DNA from: Amborella trichopoda
Taxonomy: Eukaryota; Streptophyta; Magnoliopsida; Amborellales; Amborellaceae
NCBI RefSeq assembly: GCF_000471905.2
Contig: NW_006498192.1
Span: 2,939,119 to 3,003,118 of the forward strand
Direction of reading: 5' to 3'
DNA: 64,000 bases
The notes below the pieces were generated by a model, which had not been told where the DNA came from, did no database searches, and saw nothing but the letters and a program-made list of their open reading frames with translations. Within the stretch, counting starts at the first letter, position 1. Every line of letters begins with the position of its first letter. The position numbers were made by a program, and so were the translations under genes. Below are positions 30,800 to 41,839 of the stretch, piece after piece.

Positions 30800-33160
30800 A
30801 TATCAAGCTACAAGAGTTTGATTTGAAAGATACTGAGAAGTTGAAATTCAACGATTGTGGGGCCAAAGGCACCCTCATATGAATTTCTGGGTCTTTGCAT
30901 TGGTGTCTGCAGTGTTTGCCCCATGCTAGCTGATACTTCATAGACATGTACCATATGGCAAGCTTCTTGAGAATAAAAGCTTTGCCCTCTTGATTCTCTC
31001 AGCCTTTGCTCAAAGTTGGGCTCAGAAGGCCACAAGGGCTTCTTTGGCTTTGACCTCTCGTGCTTTTTTGCAGAAGAAGATGGCTCTGCCTTTGCTCGAG
31101 CTGCCAGTGTGCCAGCAACTGACAAGAATTCAGGGCTAACATCAGCCTTCTCTGGTGCATCCTGCTTATATTGGTTCCTTCGAGCTGTCTGTCAAAAGCC
31201 TCGAAGTCTGAACATTTCAAGGTTGTACCTGTAGGAGACATAGAAGAGGAAGGATAAGAAGAAGAAGAAGAGGAGGAGGAAGGATAAGCATCAATAGGTA
31301 ATAGATTTTTAAGTTCGTTCCCCTCATCAAACCGATTTGGGTAGGTTTATACATCATCATTAAAGTTGGACATGTGCAGGGAGTCTTTTAGGTCTTTCTC
31401 CTGCTTAGATTGTTGCGGGGTGCTTTTAATGTCGTCACCCTCATTGGACTTGTCCCGAGTAAGAGATGACTCAGGGGTATCCTCTTGATGAGATGAAGGA
31501 ATAAGGTCGATGGTGACCGGTATGAAGTCTTGTAAGGTCGACAAGGGAGGAAGAGGCCTGAGAAATTCTAGCTCGACCGGTGGCTAAGGAACCTTGTTCT
31601 TCCAGCGAGCAGCCCTTGATGATCATCTTCTTCTAGTCACCTTTGGAGGTGCTTGGTCCATCTTGCTAGGTTTGTGAACAGCCCTAGCTTGACGAATCGC
31701 TTCTCTCTTTAAGGGCTTGAGCTTGCTCCGCCCGTGAAGGAATTTTCATGGCTAGGAAGTCGAGGGTTTAGCGGGTTCAGAGGCATCCTTCCAGGAGTCT
31801 TGCGTTGAAACGCCCTCCTAGATGGGCATAGTGCCTTAAGTTTTTTCAACGTAAGTAATGTAACTTCTCTGGACGTTTTTCACAACCATAGCTTTGAATC
31901 CATAACATTCGTTCAACTCATTGCCCCATGTCTGATGGTATGGAGCCCAGTGGTTCTCGGTCCAGTGAGCAACGCATTTGGGTTGCCTCGCCGGCTTTAG
32001 TGTGATGAGTCCTTGTTGAAGCTTCATATCGAACAAAACGTGGAGAAGATTTGTTGATCGCTCATCAGAAGGGTCGCAAGCCTTTGTCTTTCTCCTGTAC
32101 TATTACCATGTGAGAAGCTTCAGTTGCCCCGAATTCATTCTTGAGTTCTTTGAGCTTGATCTGACCCTTCCAGATCAGAGCCTCGATGAGGTCTTTAAGT
32201 GTGTAGCATTCTTCTATGGAGTAGTTTACCATTCGATGATAAGCACAGTATCTTGCGTGCGTATTGAGACCAGCTTGATCAGGAAACTTGATCTCGGGCA
32301 GCTCAATCATGTTCTATTCCAGCAATAATCGGAGCAGTGCAGGAACCCATTCCTTTTCAAAAGGATAAACCTCGTTCTGATGGTCAATCCAATAATCATT
32401 TCTATTAAGGTTCGCAGGTAGGGGTACCCGGTTCTATGATTGCTGCTGTTTGCCTATCTAAGATGCTGTCTTTGTTGTGCCGAGCGTACGACTGAAAGGC
32501 CAAGCCATCAAGAGTTTCAACAAACTGATGAAGGAGGAGTCAGCTACTGTCTCTCGACATGCTGCTTGGAAATGGGCCATATGCTAGTGTGGGGACGTTG
32601 TACCATCAAACAAGGGAAACTTCCTTTCTTGTTGTATGAAGGAAATGAAACCTAATCAATGTTGGAGGGGTACGGCTTTAGGTAAAGCGTTGCACTCTAT
32701 ATTCCTCGTATTTGTTTGCTTTTTAAGCTGTGGGTTACCATAGCGTCGATGTCCACCTGTGAGATAGAGTACTAACAAAATTATCCTATGAGGCAGGGGG
32801 AGAAGGCTGCCTTGGAGCTACATCATCTGAGTGATGGGAATTGAACTCATTGTTAGCCGAGTGTCGCATGGTTTCCAAGCGGTCAATCTTCTCCGTAATT
32901 GCGCACACCATGTCTTCGAAGCTATTCATGTGCTCTTCCTAATTATCACTAGGTTCGTTTACAACCATAACGCTGACCGTTTTTTCAAGGCGGTCAGCCT
33001 TAAGTGCAATTGAGGGCTTTCGAGTTTGGCGAGTCGCACGTGGCAGATCAGTCAGTAAGGGGTCAGTATGCCCCGACTAGACTTGAGTGTTATACGTCGA
33101 TCGTGTGAGGACCGGTTCTTGACAGGCTAGAGACCGTGGCTACTGGGTGGTCGGGTCTTC
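30800..33160 (-). pseudogene. gag of element A, core deleted
   Basis: The N-terminal part begins just after LTR2 (RTGPHTIDV, then LPRATRQTRKPSIALKADRL at about 33030) and includes FEDMVCAITEKIDRLETM. FDGTTSPH and HFQAACRETVADS follow to about 32510, where FQSYA is joined to sequence lying about 0.5 kb further on in element B. So the second half of the retrotransposon-gag core, with the EREVQTIKLL block, is gone. The C-terminal parts are kept: ELPEIKFPDQAGLNTHARYC (32310-32065), the zinc-knuckle-like HWAPYHQTWGNELNECY with a Cys replaced by Ala, an acidic Ser-rich linker and FEQRLRESRGQSFYSQEACH (about 31010). Several stops and frame changes occur. Confidence 0.82.
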
Positions 33161-33839
33161 TTTTAGGAAGCTGATGCTTAGGGGCCTTGATCTCGCCCCA
33201 GGATTAGGATGATATGGTGTGACACGTCTCGGGTTTCCAAGGGAACCCGGGACTCGAGATCGCTCTCTCGGGAACCTTTCTCAAGAGCAATAGTAGTTAT
33301 ACTAACTGATAAGAGAGAAATTTAAGGTGGGTTCAGGACTTACTTAGGTTGGCTCGAGTGGGTACCCTCTTAAATCATGAAGAAAGGCCTTCAGTCGTAC
33401 AACTGGTTCAGAATCGCCTCCCTTGGCATGTATTCTCTTGTTTCTGCAATCACACACACATGGTCAATTTGACAAGACAAGTGGGCCGAGGGACCCCACC
33501 TTATCTTTAGGCAAACGTACATAAGCGTGCGAATTCAAAGGAGAAAGAAAATAAATTATGAGATGAGGGTTGGGAGAAGGAAGAAGAGAGAAGAAAAGAA
33601 AAGAAAGAGACATTTGATTAGGTGGCTAGTCTAGCACCGTAGCTAGAATGACATGATGATTGACTTGACGTGGAAGCAAGATGGGCACGATAACGTAGAC
33701 TGACACAGTGGCAATACTACTCGATGCCAAAACAATAACACCAACCAGCCTGGCACAACTGCAAGTTCGACGTGGCAGTAAGACAGACATGGTAACTTAT
33801 ACTAGTGCAACGACGATACTGCTCGATGACGAGACTACC

Positions 33840-34090
33840 GTGACAGTGCTAAACTTGTCACTTGGTCAAATGAGAAAGGAAGAAGGAAAAGAAGAAGAAA
33901 GAGGAGAGATAAGAAAATCAACGAGAGAAAGAGAGAGAGAAGAAGAGGGATATGAGAAAAGAGAAGGAAAGGAGAAGGAAAGAAAGAGAAGAGATAGAAG
34001 AGAGAAGAGAGAAGAGGAGAGAGAAAAGAAAAGAGAGGAGAGGAATGTAGAGAGAAGGAGTGAGTGAGAGAAGAGGAAAGAGAAAGGGGA
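33840..34090 (-). repeat. Long polypurine-polypyrimidine tract in U5 of LTR2
   Basis: About 250 bp of nearly pure A/G on the plus strand, so C/T in the sense direction of the LTR. Equivalent tracts are at 20690-21060, 45130-45360 with 45470-45730, and 51700-51990. Confidence 0.8.
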
Positions 34091-34124
34091 GAGATAAGCG
34101 AAGAGAGAAATAAGAGAATGAAAG

Positions 34125-34545
34125 AACATGGACGACGATGGGTTCTGCTGTCCATGATAGAGGAAAGAGGAGAGAGAAAGAGCAGGGATGGCGATAGGTC
34201 CCGTTGCTCGTGATAGAGGAAAGAAGAGAGAGAAAGAGCATGGACAATGATGGGTTCTACCGCTCATGATAGAGGAGAGAGCAGAGAAAAAGAGCATGAA
34301 CAGTGATGGGTTCCACTGCCCATGATAGAGGAGGGAGGATAGAGAAGTGCATGGACGACAATGAGTTCTACCGCCCATGAGAGAGGAAAGAGGAGAGAGA
34401 AAGAGCATGGACCACAATGGATTCTGTCGCCCATGATAGAGGAGTGAGGAGAGAAAGAGCATGAACGGTGATGGGTTCCATCGCCCATGACAGAGGAAAG
34501 AGGAGAGAGATAGAGCATGGACGATGATGGGTTCTACCATCCATG
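34125..34545 (-). repeat. 55-bp tandem repeat in U5 of LTR2
   Basis: About eight units of 54-56 bp contain agagcatgg and gatgggttctaccgccc on the plus strand. A 227-residue open frame over it (34549-33866, minus) is a repeat artefact. Confidence 0.85.
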
Positions 34546-37319
34546 ACATGAGAGAGAGAGGAATAAGAAAGAGAAAAGAAACGTGTGGCGCTAGGCATCA
34601 TGGTTCGTGTCGTAAGGGACTTAGACACGATCAAACCCACCACTCGAGAAAGGGCCTGGTTCAGTGTCCTTATCAAAGAATGAGGAAAGGACTGTCATGC
34701 GCAGAGAAAAGGAGAAGAAGAGAGTGAAGCAGAGAAAAGAAGAAGAAAGAAAAGAGAGAGAAAAGGAGGAGAGAGAATAAAGGAAGAGAGAGAATAAAGG
34801 AAGAGAGAGAATTACCTTGAGGAAGAGGGGTACCTACTTAATTCTTCTCTCTCCTCTCTCTCTCTCTCCATGACGTGCCAATCCAAATTAATGTAAAAAC
34901 TTGAACTTTATTGATGAATTGAAAGTATGAGAGGGGATTCTTTTACAATTAGGTTGAACATGTACTTATATAATTAAGCACAAACATGGGTGGATGCCAT
35001 ACAAAATATCCTAATGGATGATAAGTACAATTCATTTGAATTAAAAGAAATTTTAAAAAATGGGTGCAAAATGACTATTGTTTCCCAGCCTAACAATACA
35101 TGGAATTCTAAAATAGTCCCTGATGCTGCCCGAGAACGTGAGTGATCTTCCATGGGTGATTTGGGGTCACTCTGGTGCCTGTTTGATAAAATGATGATTG
35201 CTTTCTTGTAGGGCTCGTCATGGCGATTGATTTGGTACCAACTTCGAGCCACAGATCATGCTTTTACGCCTGGATCGTGTGAGTTGAAATTTGTGCGAAT
35301 CTTGAAAAATTTGTATCGATAGTGTGCTCATATCTTGATGTTTCTTCGTGATTTCATCACTGTATTGAACTAAGTATGCCGTCACGATCGTGTGGCAACA
35401 AACGTAACTCAATTTCATGCCCGGACGAAGATTTTACAGTCTTAGGTTTTTGGTCGGAATCTGAATTGACAGCCACTTACGCATGCGATGGAACTGGTCT
35501 CGTGTCAATCCGATGCGTGAGTGCCATGATATGGCCGCTTGAGTAAGACGTGTAGCTGTTGAATTTTCTACAAATTTCTTCAGGAATCATGGACTTCTCT
35601 CAAGTTTTTCTCCTTGCTCGATCGTCATCACGGAGCGTGACACATATCAGAAAGCTTGTCCCTATGAGATGAACATATGCACAAAATTTGAGCGTGATCT
35701 GACTCGGGACGAGTGAGATATGGCTCCCGGAAGTCACTGAACCAGACTGTAAAAACGTTCATCTTTAGTGGTGATTTGGTGCATGGAGGCTGCACGAGAA
35801 TAGTGTGCGGCCTACCCCTTTGCGGTCTTTAACCATAACTTTGTTCTGGTGTGCCAGATTAAGCCAAAACTTGAACCATTGGGATTTCAACAGTGTCGAA
35901 TCCAATGGTGGTGGTCCCACAACAATTTGAAGCACTGAAAAATAGAGTTCTAGTTATGGAGTCCATTTCAAGGTACTGGAGACTAATTTTTCTGAAATTT
36001 TTTCTTTGTATGCATTGCCTTAGACACGTCCAATTCTGAGACTGTCGATAATTCCACTATAATTCAAGCTTTATTGACCGGCTTCTCATTTTACTCCGCT
36101 TCGGGGACCCAAGATGCTGAAAAATATCTTCAAACAGCTTGGCCCGCTTAATGTTGTGTTTTGAGAGATGCAAGAAGGATAGCATTCGAAAAATTTCCTT
36201 CGACGTTATTACTTTTTTCTTCCTAGCCACAGGACCACATGAACGTCGAGGAGATCCACGCAATGCTGTAACTAGGATGCTCAGATGTTTGGATGCAATG
36301 TACAGGTCCATCCGTGGAGACTTTTGGGGGAGAAGAGACTTTTTTGAAGGATCCTGTCGAAGTCCTCACCCTCAAGGGACTATTTATGATTCTGATAGCT
36401 GAGGATTTTGTATGGACCTCGTTGGTCAAAATCAAACCCATTTGGCGATCGAGTGCCATGATGAAGGGCATTTTTCTCATTTGATTAGGGTTTGTTTGTT
36501 TTTTTGTTTGCTCTGGATGGTCTGCTGAAGGGCCTTTGGTTGGCGTCTGTCTGTGTGGTGCACCAAATTATACTCAGTGGGCAGGGTACCTCAGTTTATC
36601 GAGGTGATCGGTAGTGGGTATAACCCTCGCCTTCTACCAACAGTTTCAAAAATCGGGATACCTCTCTTCTTTGTCTAAGGAATCCCTTAAGGGCTCAATC
36701 TTGTTGCTGCATAACACGTCCAAGTTCTGCTTGACTTGGCCTTCTTGGGGCATCTTCAGCATCTTGGAGTGCGTTAGTGACCTCATGGGAATAATACTCT
36801 TCTTGGAGTGCGTTCCCTTGTCCAGGTATACAACATGCCTGTTATTTTTCTTCTCTTTTTTTTTTCCTTTTTTTTTTATGAAGGCATGTTTAAGGTCATG
36901 CCTCCGGGACCTGTGCAAATCCTTTTAATTTCATGCGGCCAGGACGTGCACTTTGGTTTAAGGTCATACAGCTGGACCATAGTGGAGATGGTTGGCAGTC
37001 TGTTGAGGCCATGGAGTAAGTATGGTAGTGGTTTTGACTCACTTTTGGGGAGATGGCACGAGACTACCTATGAAAGATGGATGATGTATGAATAATGGGT
37101 GAAAAGTGGTGACCCACTAGTTGACGGTGAGTATGGATAGTGGGATGGCTCACCGTTTTGTGAGCATGGGTGAAACTCACGGGGGAATGATGAATGATAA
37201 TTAAGGAAGATGGATTTATGGGAAGTTGATGAAGGTGATGTGCGCACACAGATGGGTCAGTAATGGAAAACATGGGTGAAAATGCATGTAAAGGGCGCGT
37301 ACGCGTGTGTGGGGGCAAG

Positions 37320-38110
37320 TTTGAGGTCATGCTTTCGGGACCTATGCAAAGCAATTTGTCGTCATGCGGCCAGAATGTGCACTATAGTTTTAGGGTCATA
37401 TAGCTTGGACCATGATTAAGTAGTTTAAAGTCATGCAACTAGGACCATACAGTTTAAGGTCGTGCAACTAGACCTCCACTATAGTTTAAGGTCATAGAGT
37501 TTGGACCATGGTTCTAAGACTTTAATGTCATGCGGCTAGGATGTGCGCTATGGTTTAAGGTCATACAGCTTGGACCGTGTCTATGCAGTTTAAAGTCATG
37601 CAAATAAGACTATGCAGTTTAAGGTCGTGCATCTAGACCTTCGCTATAGTTTAAGGTCGTATAGTTTGTACCATGTAGTTTTAGGGTCGTGCACTTAGAA
37701 CAAGCCTGTGTATTTTAGGTCATGTAGCACGGACCATGGCTGTGCAGTTTAGGGTCATGCAGCACAGACCATGGCTGTGTAGTTTAGGGTCATGCAGCAC
37801 AGACCATGGTTATGCAGTTTAGAGTCATGCAAATAGGACCATACAGTTTAATGTTGTGCAACTAGACCTTTGCTACAGTTTAAGTTCATATAGTTTGGGC
37901 CATGGAGTTTAAGGTCGTGCATCTAGGCCGTGGCTGTGCAGTTTAAGGTCATACAACACGGACCATGGATGTGCAATTTAGGGTCATGCAATACGGACCA
38001 TTGCTGTGCAGTTTAGGGTCATACAGCATGGACCATGACTCTCCAGTTTAGGGTCATGCAGCACGGACCATGGCCATGCAGTTTAGGGTCATGCAGGACA
38101 GACCATGGGG
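37320..38110 (-). repeat. 35-bp minisatellite, long array
   Basis: About twenty degenerate units share gtttagggtcatgcagcac and ggaccatgg. gcagttt starts at 37744, 37779 and 37814, an exact 35-bp period. Two sub-types alternate: units ending in gaccatggctgtg and units with gtcgtgcaactagacct. Confidence 0.88.
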
Positions 38111-38840
38111 TGGGATGCCGGTAAGTGAAGCGTTGTGGAGGATAGGTCTGTGGATTGCAATTTGACTCTCTGGGGATAAAATAGTTAAGGCTATACTCAA
38201 ACAGATGGCTTAGACAGAGATGGTGACCCAATGAGGAGTGGCAAATGGAAGCTGATTTCTAGGGGTTATGGTGAAAGCATGGCTTTTTTAAGGTGAAAGA
38301 TGAAACTCCATGGGGAATAGCTTGGTGCAAAACTGACCCACGGGGATTGAAGGGGTAAGCACGACCTTTTCGGCATATGCCTTACTTCACTAGGGATGAT
38401 GGGATGTGGCATTGGTGTAACTCCTACTAGGGATGATGGTAGAAGTCTTACAGTGGTGACCGAGTTCAGCCATACATGGCATTAGCGTGGAGTCACCAGT
38501 TGTATGAATGGAGTTGAGTAGTTGCTGGCATGTGGCATTGGTATGCACGACATTAGTTCACAAGCAGCATTCGTAAGGGAGTTTCACTCGTGGCGTTAGT
38601 CATTAGCTTTCACACGTGTAAGGAGCTACGAGCAGCATTGGTCTGAGATTGGGCCTTCGGCTTGGGCCCAGCTCGGTCCTGGTTCATTGTCTTTTTGACG
38701 CTTGGCATTGTACTGACGGTGGTAAGCCTGTGTTTGGGTCTCGAGTCTGAGCCCGACCTGGTCTAGTCCATTGCCGTTTGGCCTTTAGGAACTTGTCTGG
38801 CATTCTTGCTTTATGAGGAGCACTTCGAGGAAACGTCTAC

Positions 38841-38848
38841 TATAGAAG
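38841..38848 (+). promoter_or_regulatory. Degenerate antisense TATA site in the 3' region of B
   Basis: It reads tatagaag then ggggtaaactcc, against tatataag in A and C. The flanking bases are kept but the TATA core is mutated. Confidence 0.4.
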
Positions 38849-40129
38849 GGGGTAAACTCCATTTTTACCGAAGGTAAAAATGGTTAAGGCTTTTAACAGT
38901 AAGAGTGAGAGAGCTTCCGGTGGGAATTCCGACAGAGCATGAAGTTTACAGGTGAGAGTTTGCCGGCAAGCACTTCGTCCAAAAAGAACTAGCAGAGTTA
39001 CACGGGCGCTTCGCAAGGGCCATTGCTGTTGGAGTTGAAGAGAAGGCAGCGCGAGCAAAATAGGGTGTTGGCCGGAGTCTATAGAGATTCCAGCAGTGGT
39101 TCTGGGAGTACCAGAGAAGAGGAAGAGATCTAAGTTGCCGTAGGGAGCAGCCAGTGAACTTCTGTAGTTTTTTTGGAGTTTTCCAGTGGTTTTCAACTAT
39201 CGGGAAGAAGAGGGGAAGGTTTGCCAATGAGTTTTCCAGCTAGTGGAAGTGGTTTCTCGGTAGGAAGTCGAGAGGTGTAGGACAGTGAACCGCCTCTTGA
39301 AGGTGGATGGTTGCCAGGTTGATGAAGGGGCACAAGACACTAAAGGGTCTCGAGAATTGAAGGGTCTCGAGAACTGAAGAGTTGCGGGAACTAAAGGGTC
39401 GCAAGAATTGAACCGTCACAGAAACCAAAGGGTCACGAGAGTTGAAATGTCACGGGAGCCGAAGAGTTGCGAGAGTTGAATAGTCATTGGGCTTCTAAAC
39501 AGTTGCGAGGAAACGAAGGGGCTCAAGGAAGCTGGATATTCACTATCGTTAGCAATCGAAGCATCACGAGTGAGCACGCACAGTGATAGAGAACACAGTC
39601 ACCCTTAGCCTTAGCCGACATTAGCCCTTTGTCAGACCCAATCGGCATTACACCTCAAAGCCACAGCCAGCATTAGTCTTTTTGTAAATGCAGCCGAGGT
39701 TAGCTCTTGGAAACGCAGCCGGCATTGAACTTTTTGAAGACACCCAACATTAGTCTTGCACAGCACTAGTTAGCGCCTTAGTCAAGCATGGTCATCAACA
39801 TGACGCACACGACATTAGTCGAGCAATGCAGTAGCTGCTCCCTCAGCGACCCTTTCATGACCGGTGGTGAATTGTCTTCCTACTGTGATCGTGCGCGGCG
39901 ACGACTTGAGTTAGCAAAGGGTGGTAACCAATGGTGAGGCTTGGCCTTTGAAGCCTCTTGGAAATCAAGTCCTCCAACACAATTGTGAACTCCATGTTGT
40001 TCTGTGGAAGGGTCCTCATTATGAACACGGTATGCTCTCCATCATAGGTCAGATCCTTGCCAGAGAAATGTGCTCTATATGTTTGATATTCTTGATCAAA
40101 GCGCTTCGACCTTCTCTTAATGTGAGAGC

Positions 40130-40265
40130 AACTTTTGTCCTGTAACCATCCTTTTTTCCTCAAATGCAAGAGCAATGCTGCTGTCAGTCGTTCTCTTTTC
40201 CTCATATGCAAGAGCAACGCTGGGGTCAGTCGTTCTCTTTTCCTCAAATTCAAGAGCAACCCTTT
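40130..40265 (+). repeat. 42-bp minisatellite in the antisense unit of B
   Basis: The gagcaa cores are at 40170, 40212 and 40254, an exact 42-bp period. Confidence 0.85.
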
Positions 40266-40509
40266 GATAAAATATCCTTGTAACCTCCCTAATAGCGGAT
40301 TTCCTGTTGTAGTTTGTGATTTCTCTTACCACAATAAAAAAAAAGCTTTTACTTTCGTACCTTGCTTCTTTTCTTTTATTCCGTTACTTTTATTCCGACA
40401 CTTATAATATCCCCTTGGTTTATGAATAAAATTCTCCTTTTTCTTCGATATGATGAGTCATTTTTTTCTTTTTCCATTTGCTTCTCTGTACTCTATCTCT
40501 TACTCTTGT

Positions 40510-41830
40510 TCATTGTTCCTGCCCTTTCATGGAATGGAACGTGGAGGAATACCCTACACCTTCTTTTGTTTTATGATAAGTCGTTGTAGCTTCAATGACC
40601 TCGAATGGGGGAGCAATTACTTCTTCTCCCCTTAATGTTTGATTGAACATGGGCTCATAATTCATTGTTCTCATAATATGATGAGCCTGCTCACTGTAAA
40701 TAGTCCAATCAGGAGGGGTTTTTGCTTCTGGTTGAGGTGCATTAACTCCAAGCTCATCGTAGCTCTTGGTCTCAAGCACGAACTCCTTTAGGTGTTTCGA
40801 AGCGATACGCATAACCCCCAATTGATTTTGGAGATTACGAACCTCGCGTCTTAACTCTACTAAGAGATCCTACTCTTGAGGGAAAGAGGGTTGTCCTTTC
40901 TTAGCTGCTCTTTTCCCAAAGAATCAGGGAAGCGCAAGACTTTTCACGGTGGCTGGTGCGCCATTACTTCTTTCAAGACTGCAATGGGGACATGCAAGAA
41001 TTTTTTATTGTCTTGCATGTAAGTGATCTTTGGAGCAGGAAGATCTATCCCCGTAACTTGTTCAATCTCTGGAGTGTCTTCTGGTTCATCTTCTTGCGAA
41101 GGTGGCTTAGTACTGGAAGCAGAGGGGGAAACCTCATTTTTAGGAGAAGATGGATTTTTCTCTGGGATGATGGATGGCTTACTAATATGAATCGGAGTCA
41201 GAAGGAGAATTTTTCTTGCCTTCCCTCCTCTTTAAACATGCTTACACGAGTTCCCCCGATGTCCTCAACATCTTCATGAGGCGAAGGTTCCGCCTTTTTG
41301 ACAAACTTGTGATCACCTTCTCCTGACTTTTGGGGTGACACCGAATCTGTGAAGCAGTATCTAGCATCAGCTTGGTGAGTTTCGGCTACAGGAAGCGGTC
41401 TTCTATTAGCATAGATTGTATACTGTCTCCCATCTCGACTATACTTGAAGCACTGATGCAATGTGGATGGGACCACCTCCTGATCATGGAGCCACAAGCG
41501 GTCGAGAAGGATGTTGTAAGATGTGTAGGTGTCGATTACATGAAATTGGGCGTAATCATTTAATTCACCCATCCTGAGACAAAGGTCGACAGTGCTAGCT
41601 GGCTTCTCTCCTGACTAGTTGAACCCCTGGATTGTGATGTGAGTCAAAGTGAGATCCTTAGAACTTAATCCCAAAGGAGTGAGGATTCTCCTTGGGATAT
41701 GGTTGATTGCAGACCTCCATCTAATATAATTCGGTTGATGGGACATGCATGTAGCTCACCAGTCACAAAGAGAAAGCGATCGTCGAATTTTTCTCCCAAT
41801 TGCAAATCATCCTTTGAGAAGGTGATCGCC
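40510..41830 (-). pseudogene. Protease and protease-RT linker of element B
   Basis: Reading minus: FSKDDLQLGEKF-type lead-in, GELHACPINRIILDGG (about 41725) with the protease Asp kept but the usual DSGSA changed to DGGLQ, then a frameshift. Next is the well-preserved protease C-terminal part 41572-41198: AQFHVIDTYTSYNILLDRLW, VPSTLHQCFKYSRDGRQYT and ADARYCFTDS. After stops, the linker 40821-40510 (MGVMRIASKHLKEFVLETKS, PPDWTIYSEQAHHIM) normally leads into RT. Here the coding sequence ends within 100 bp and joins the 3' non-coding region. Processing of Gag-Pol would not be possible from this copy. Confidence 0.78.
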
Positions 41831-41839
41831 ACGCATCAA

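Larger units (their letters stand above)
20692..36136 (-). mobile_element. Tat-lineage retrotransposon A (minus strand), left member of a tandem array
   Basis: On the minus strand: 5' LTR = LTR2 (36136-33172), gag remnant, RT, RNase H, archaeal-type RNase H, integrase, long 3' non-coding region, 3' LTR = LTR1 (22445-20692, truncated). Dual RNase H plus YVDDLVVKS places it in the Tat lineage. It lacks a primer site (deleted right after LTR2), most of the gag core, and protease. It shares LTR2 with element B. Confidence 0.8.
33172..36136 (-). repeat. LTR2 (2.97 kb), shared by elements A and B
   Basis: On the minus strand it starts tgtttgaagatattttt at 36136 and ends agcatca at 33172, both aligned with LTR C (50282-53548). 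Its TATA box tatataag is at 34972-34965, AATAAA lies shortly downstream, and a donor-like aag|gtaatt has its GT at 34816-34815. A CT-rich (minus) tract runs over 33840-34090, and a 55-bp tandem repeat lies at 34125-34545. It is the 5' LTR of A and, by position, the 3' LTR of B. Confidence 0.85.
36137..40450 (-). other. 3' non-coding region of element B
   Basis: This region is collinear with 22446-27200 of A. It contains the LTR-proximal segment (36137-36430), the 35-bp minisatellite (37320-38110), the ctccatggggaat/actagggatgatgg segments (about 38280-38450), the degenerate antisense TATA site (tatagaag plus G run, 38841), a ggtctcgagaa-type short repeat (about 39340-39480), the 42-bp minisatellite (40130-40265) and an antisense AATAAA at about 40334. 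No coding frame is credible. Confidence 0.65.

Noticed and set aside
33866..34549. 227-codon minus-strand open frame, Ser/Leu-rich, membrane-like
   Set aside because: It covers the 55-bp tandem repeat and the CT-rich tract of LTR2; repeat units translate to repeated peptides with no domain.
37320..38110. CRISPR-like array of 35-bp repeats
   Set aside because: The units are contiguous and degenerate with no unique spacers, in plant retrotransposon DNA; it is a minisatellite.
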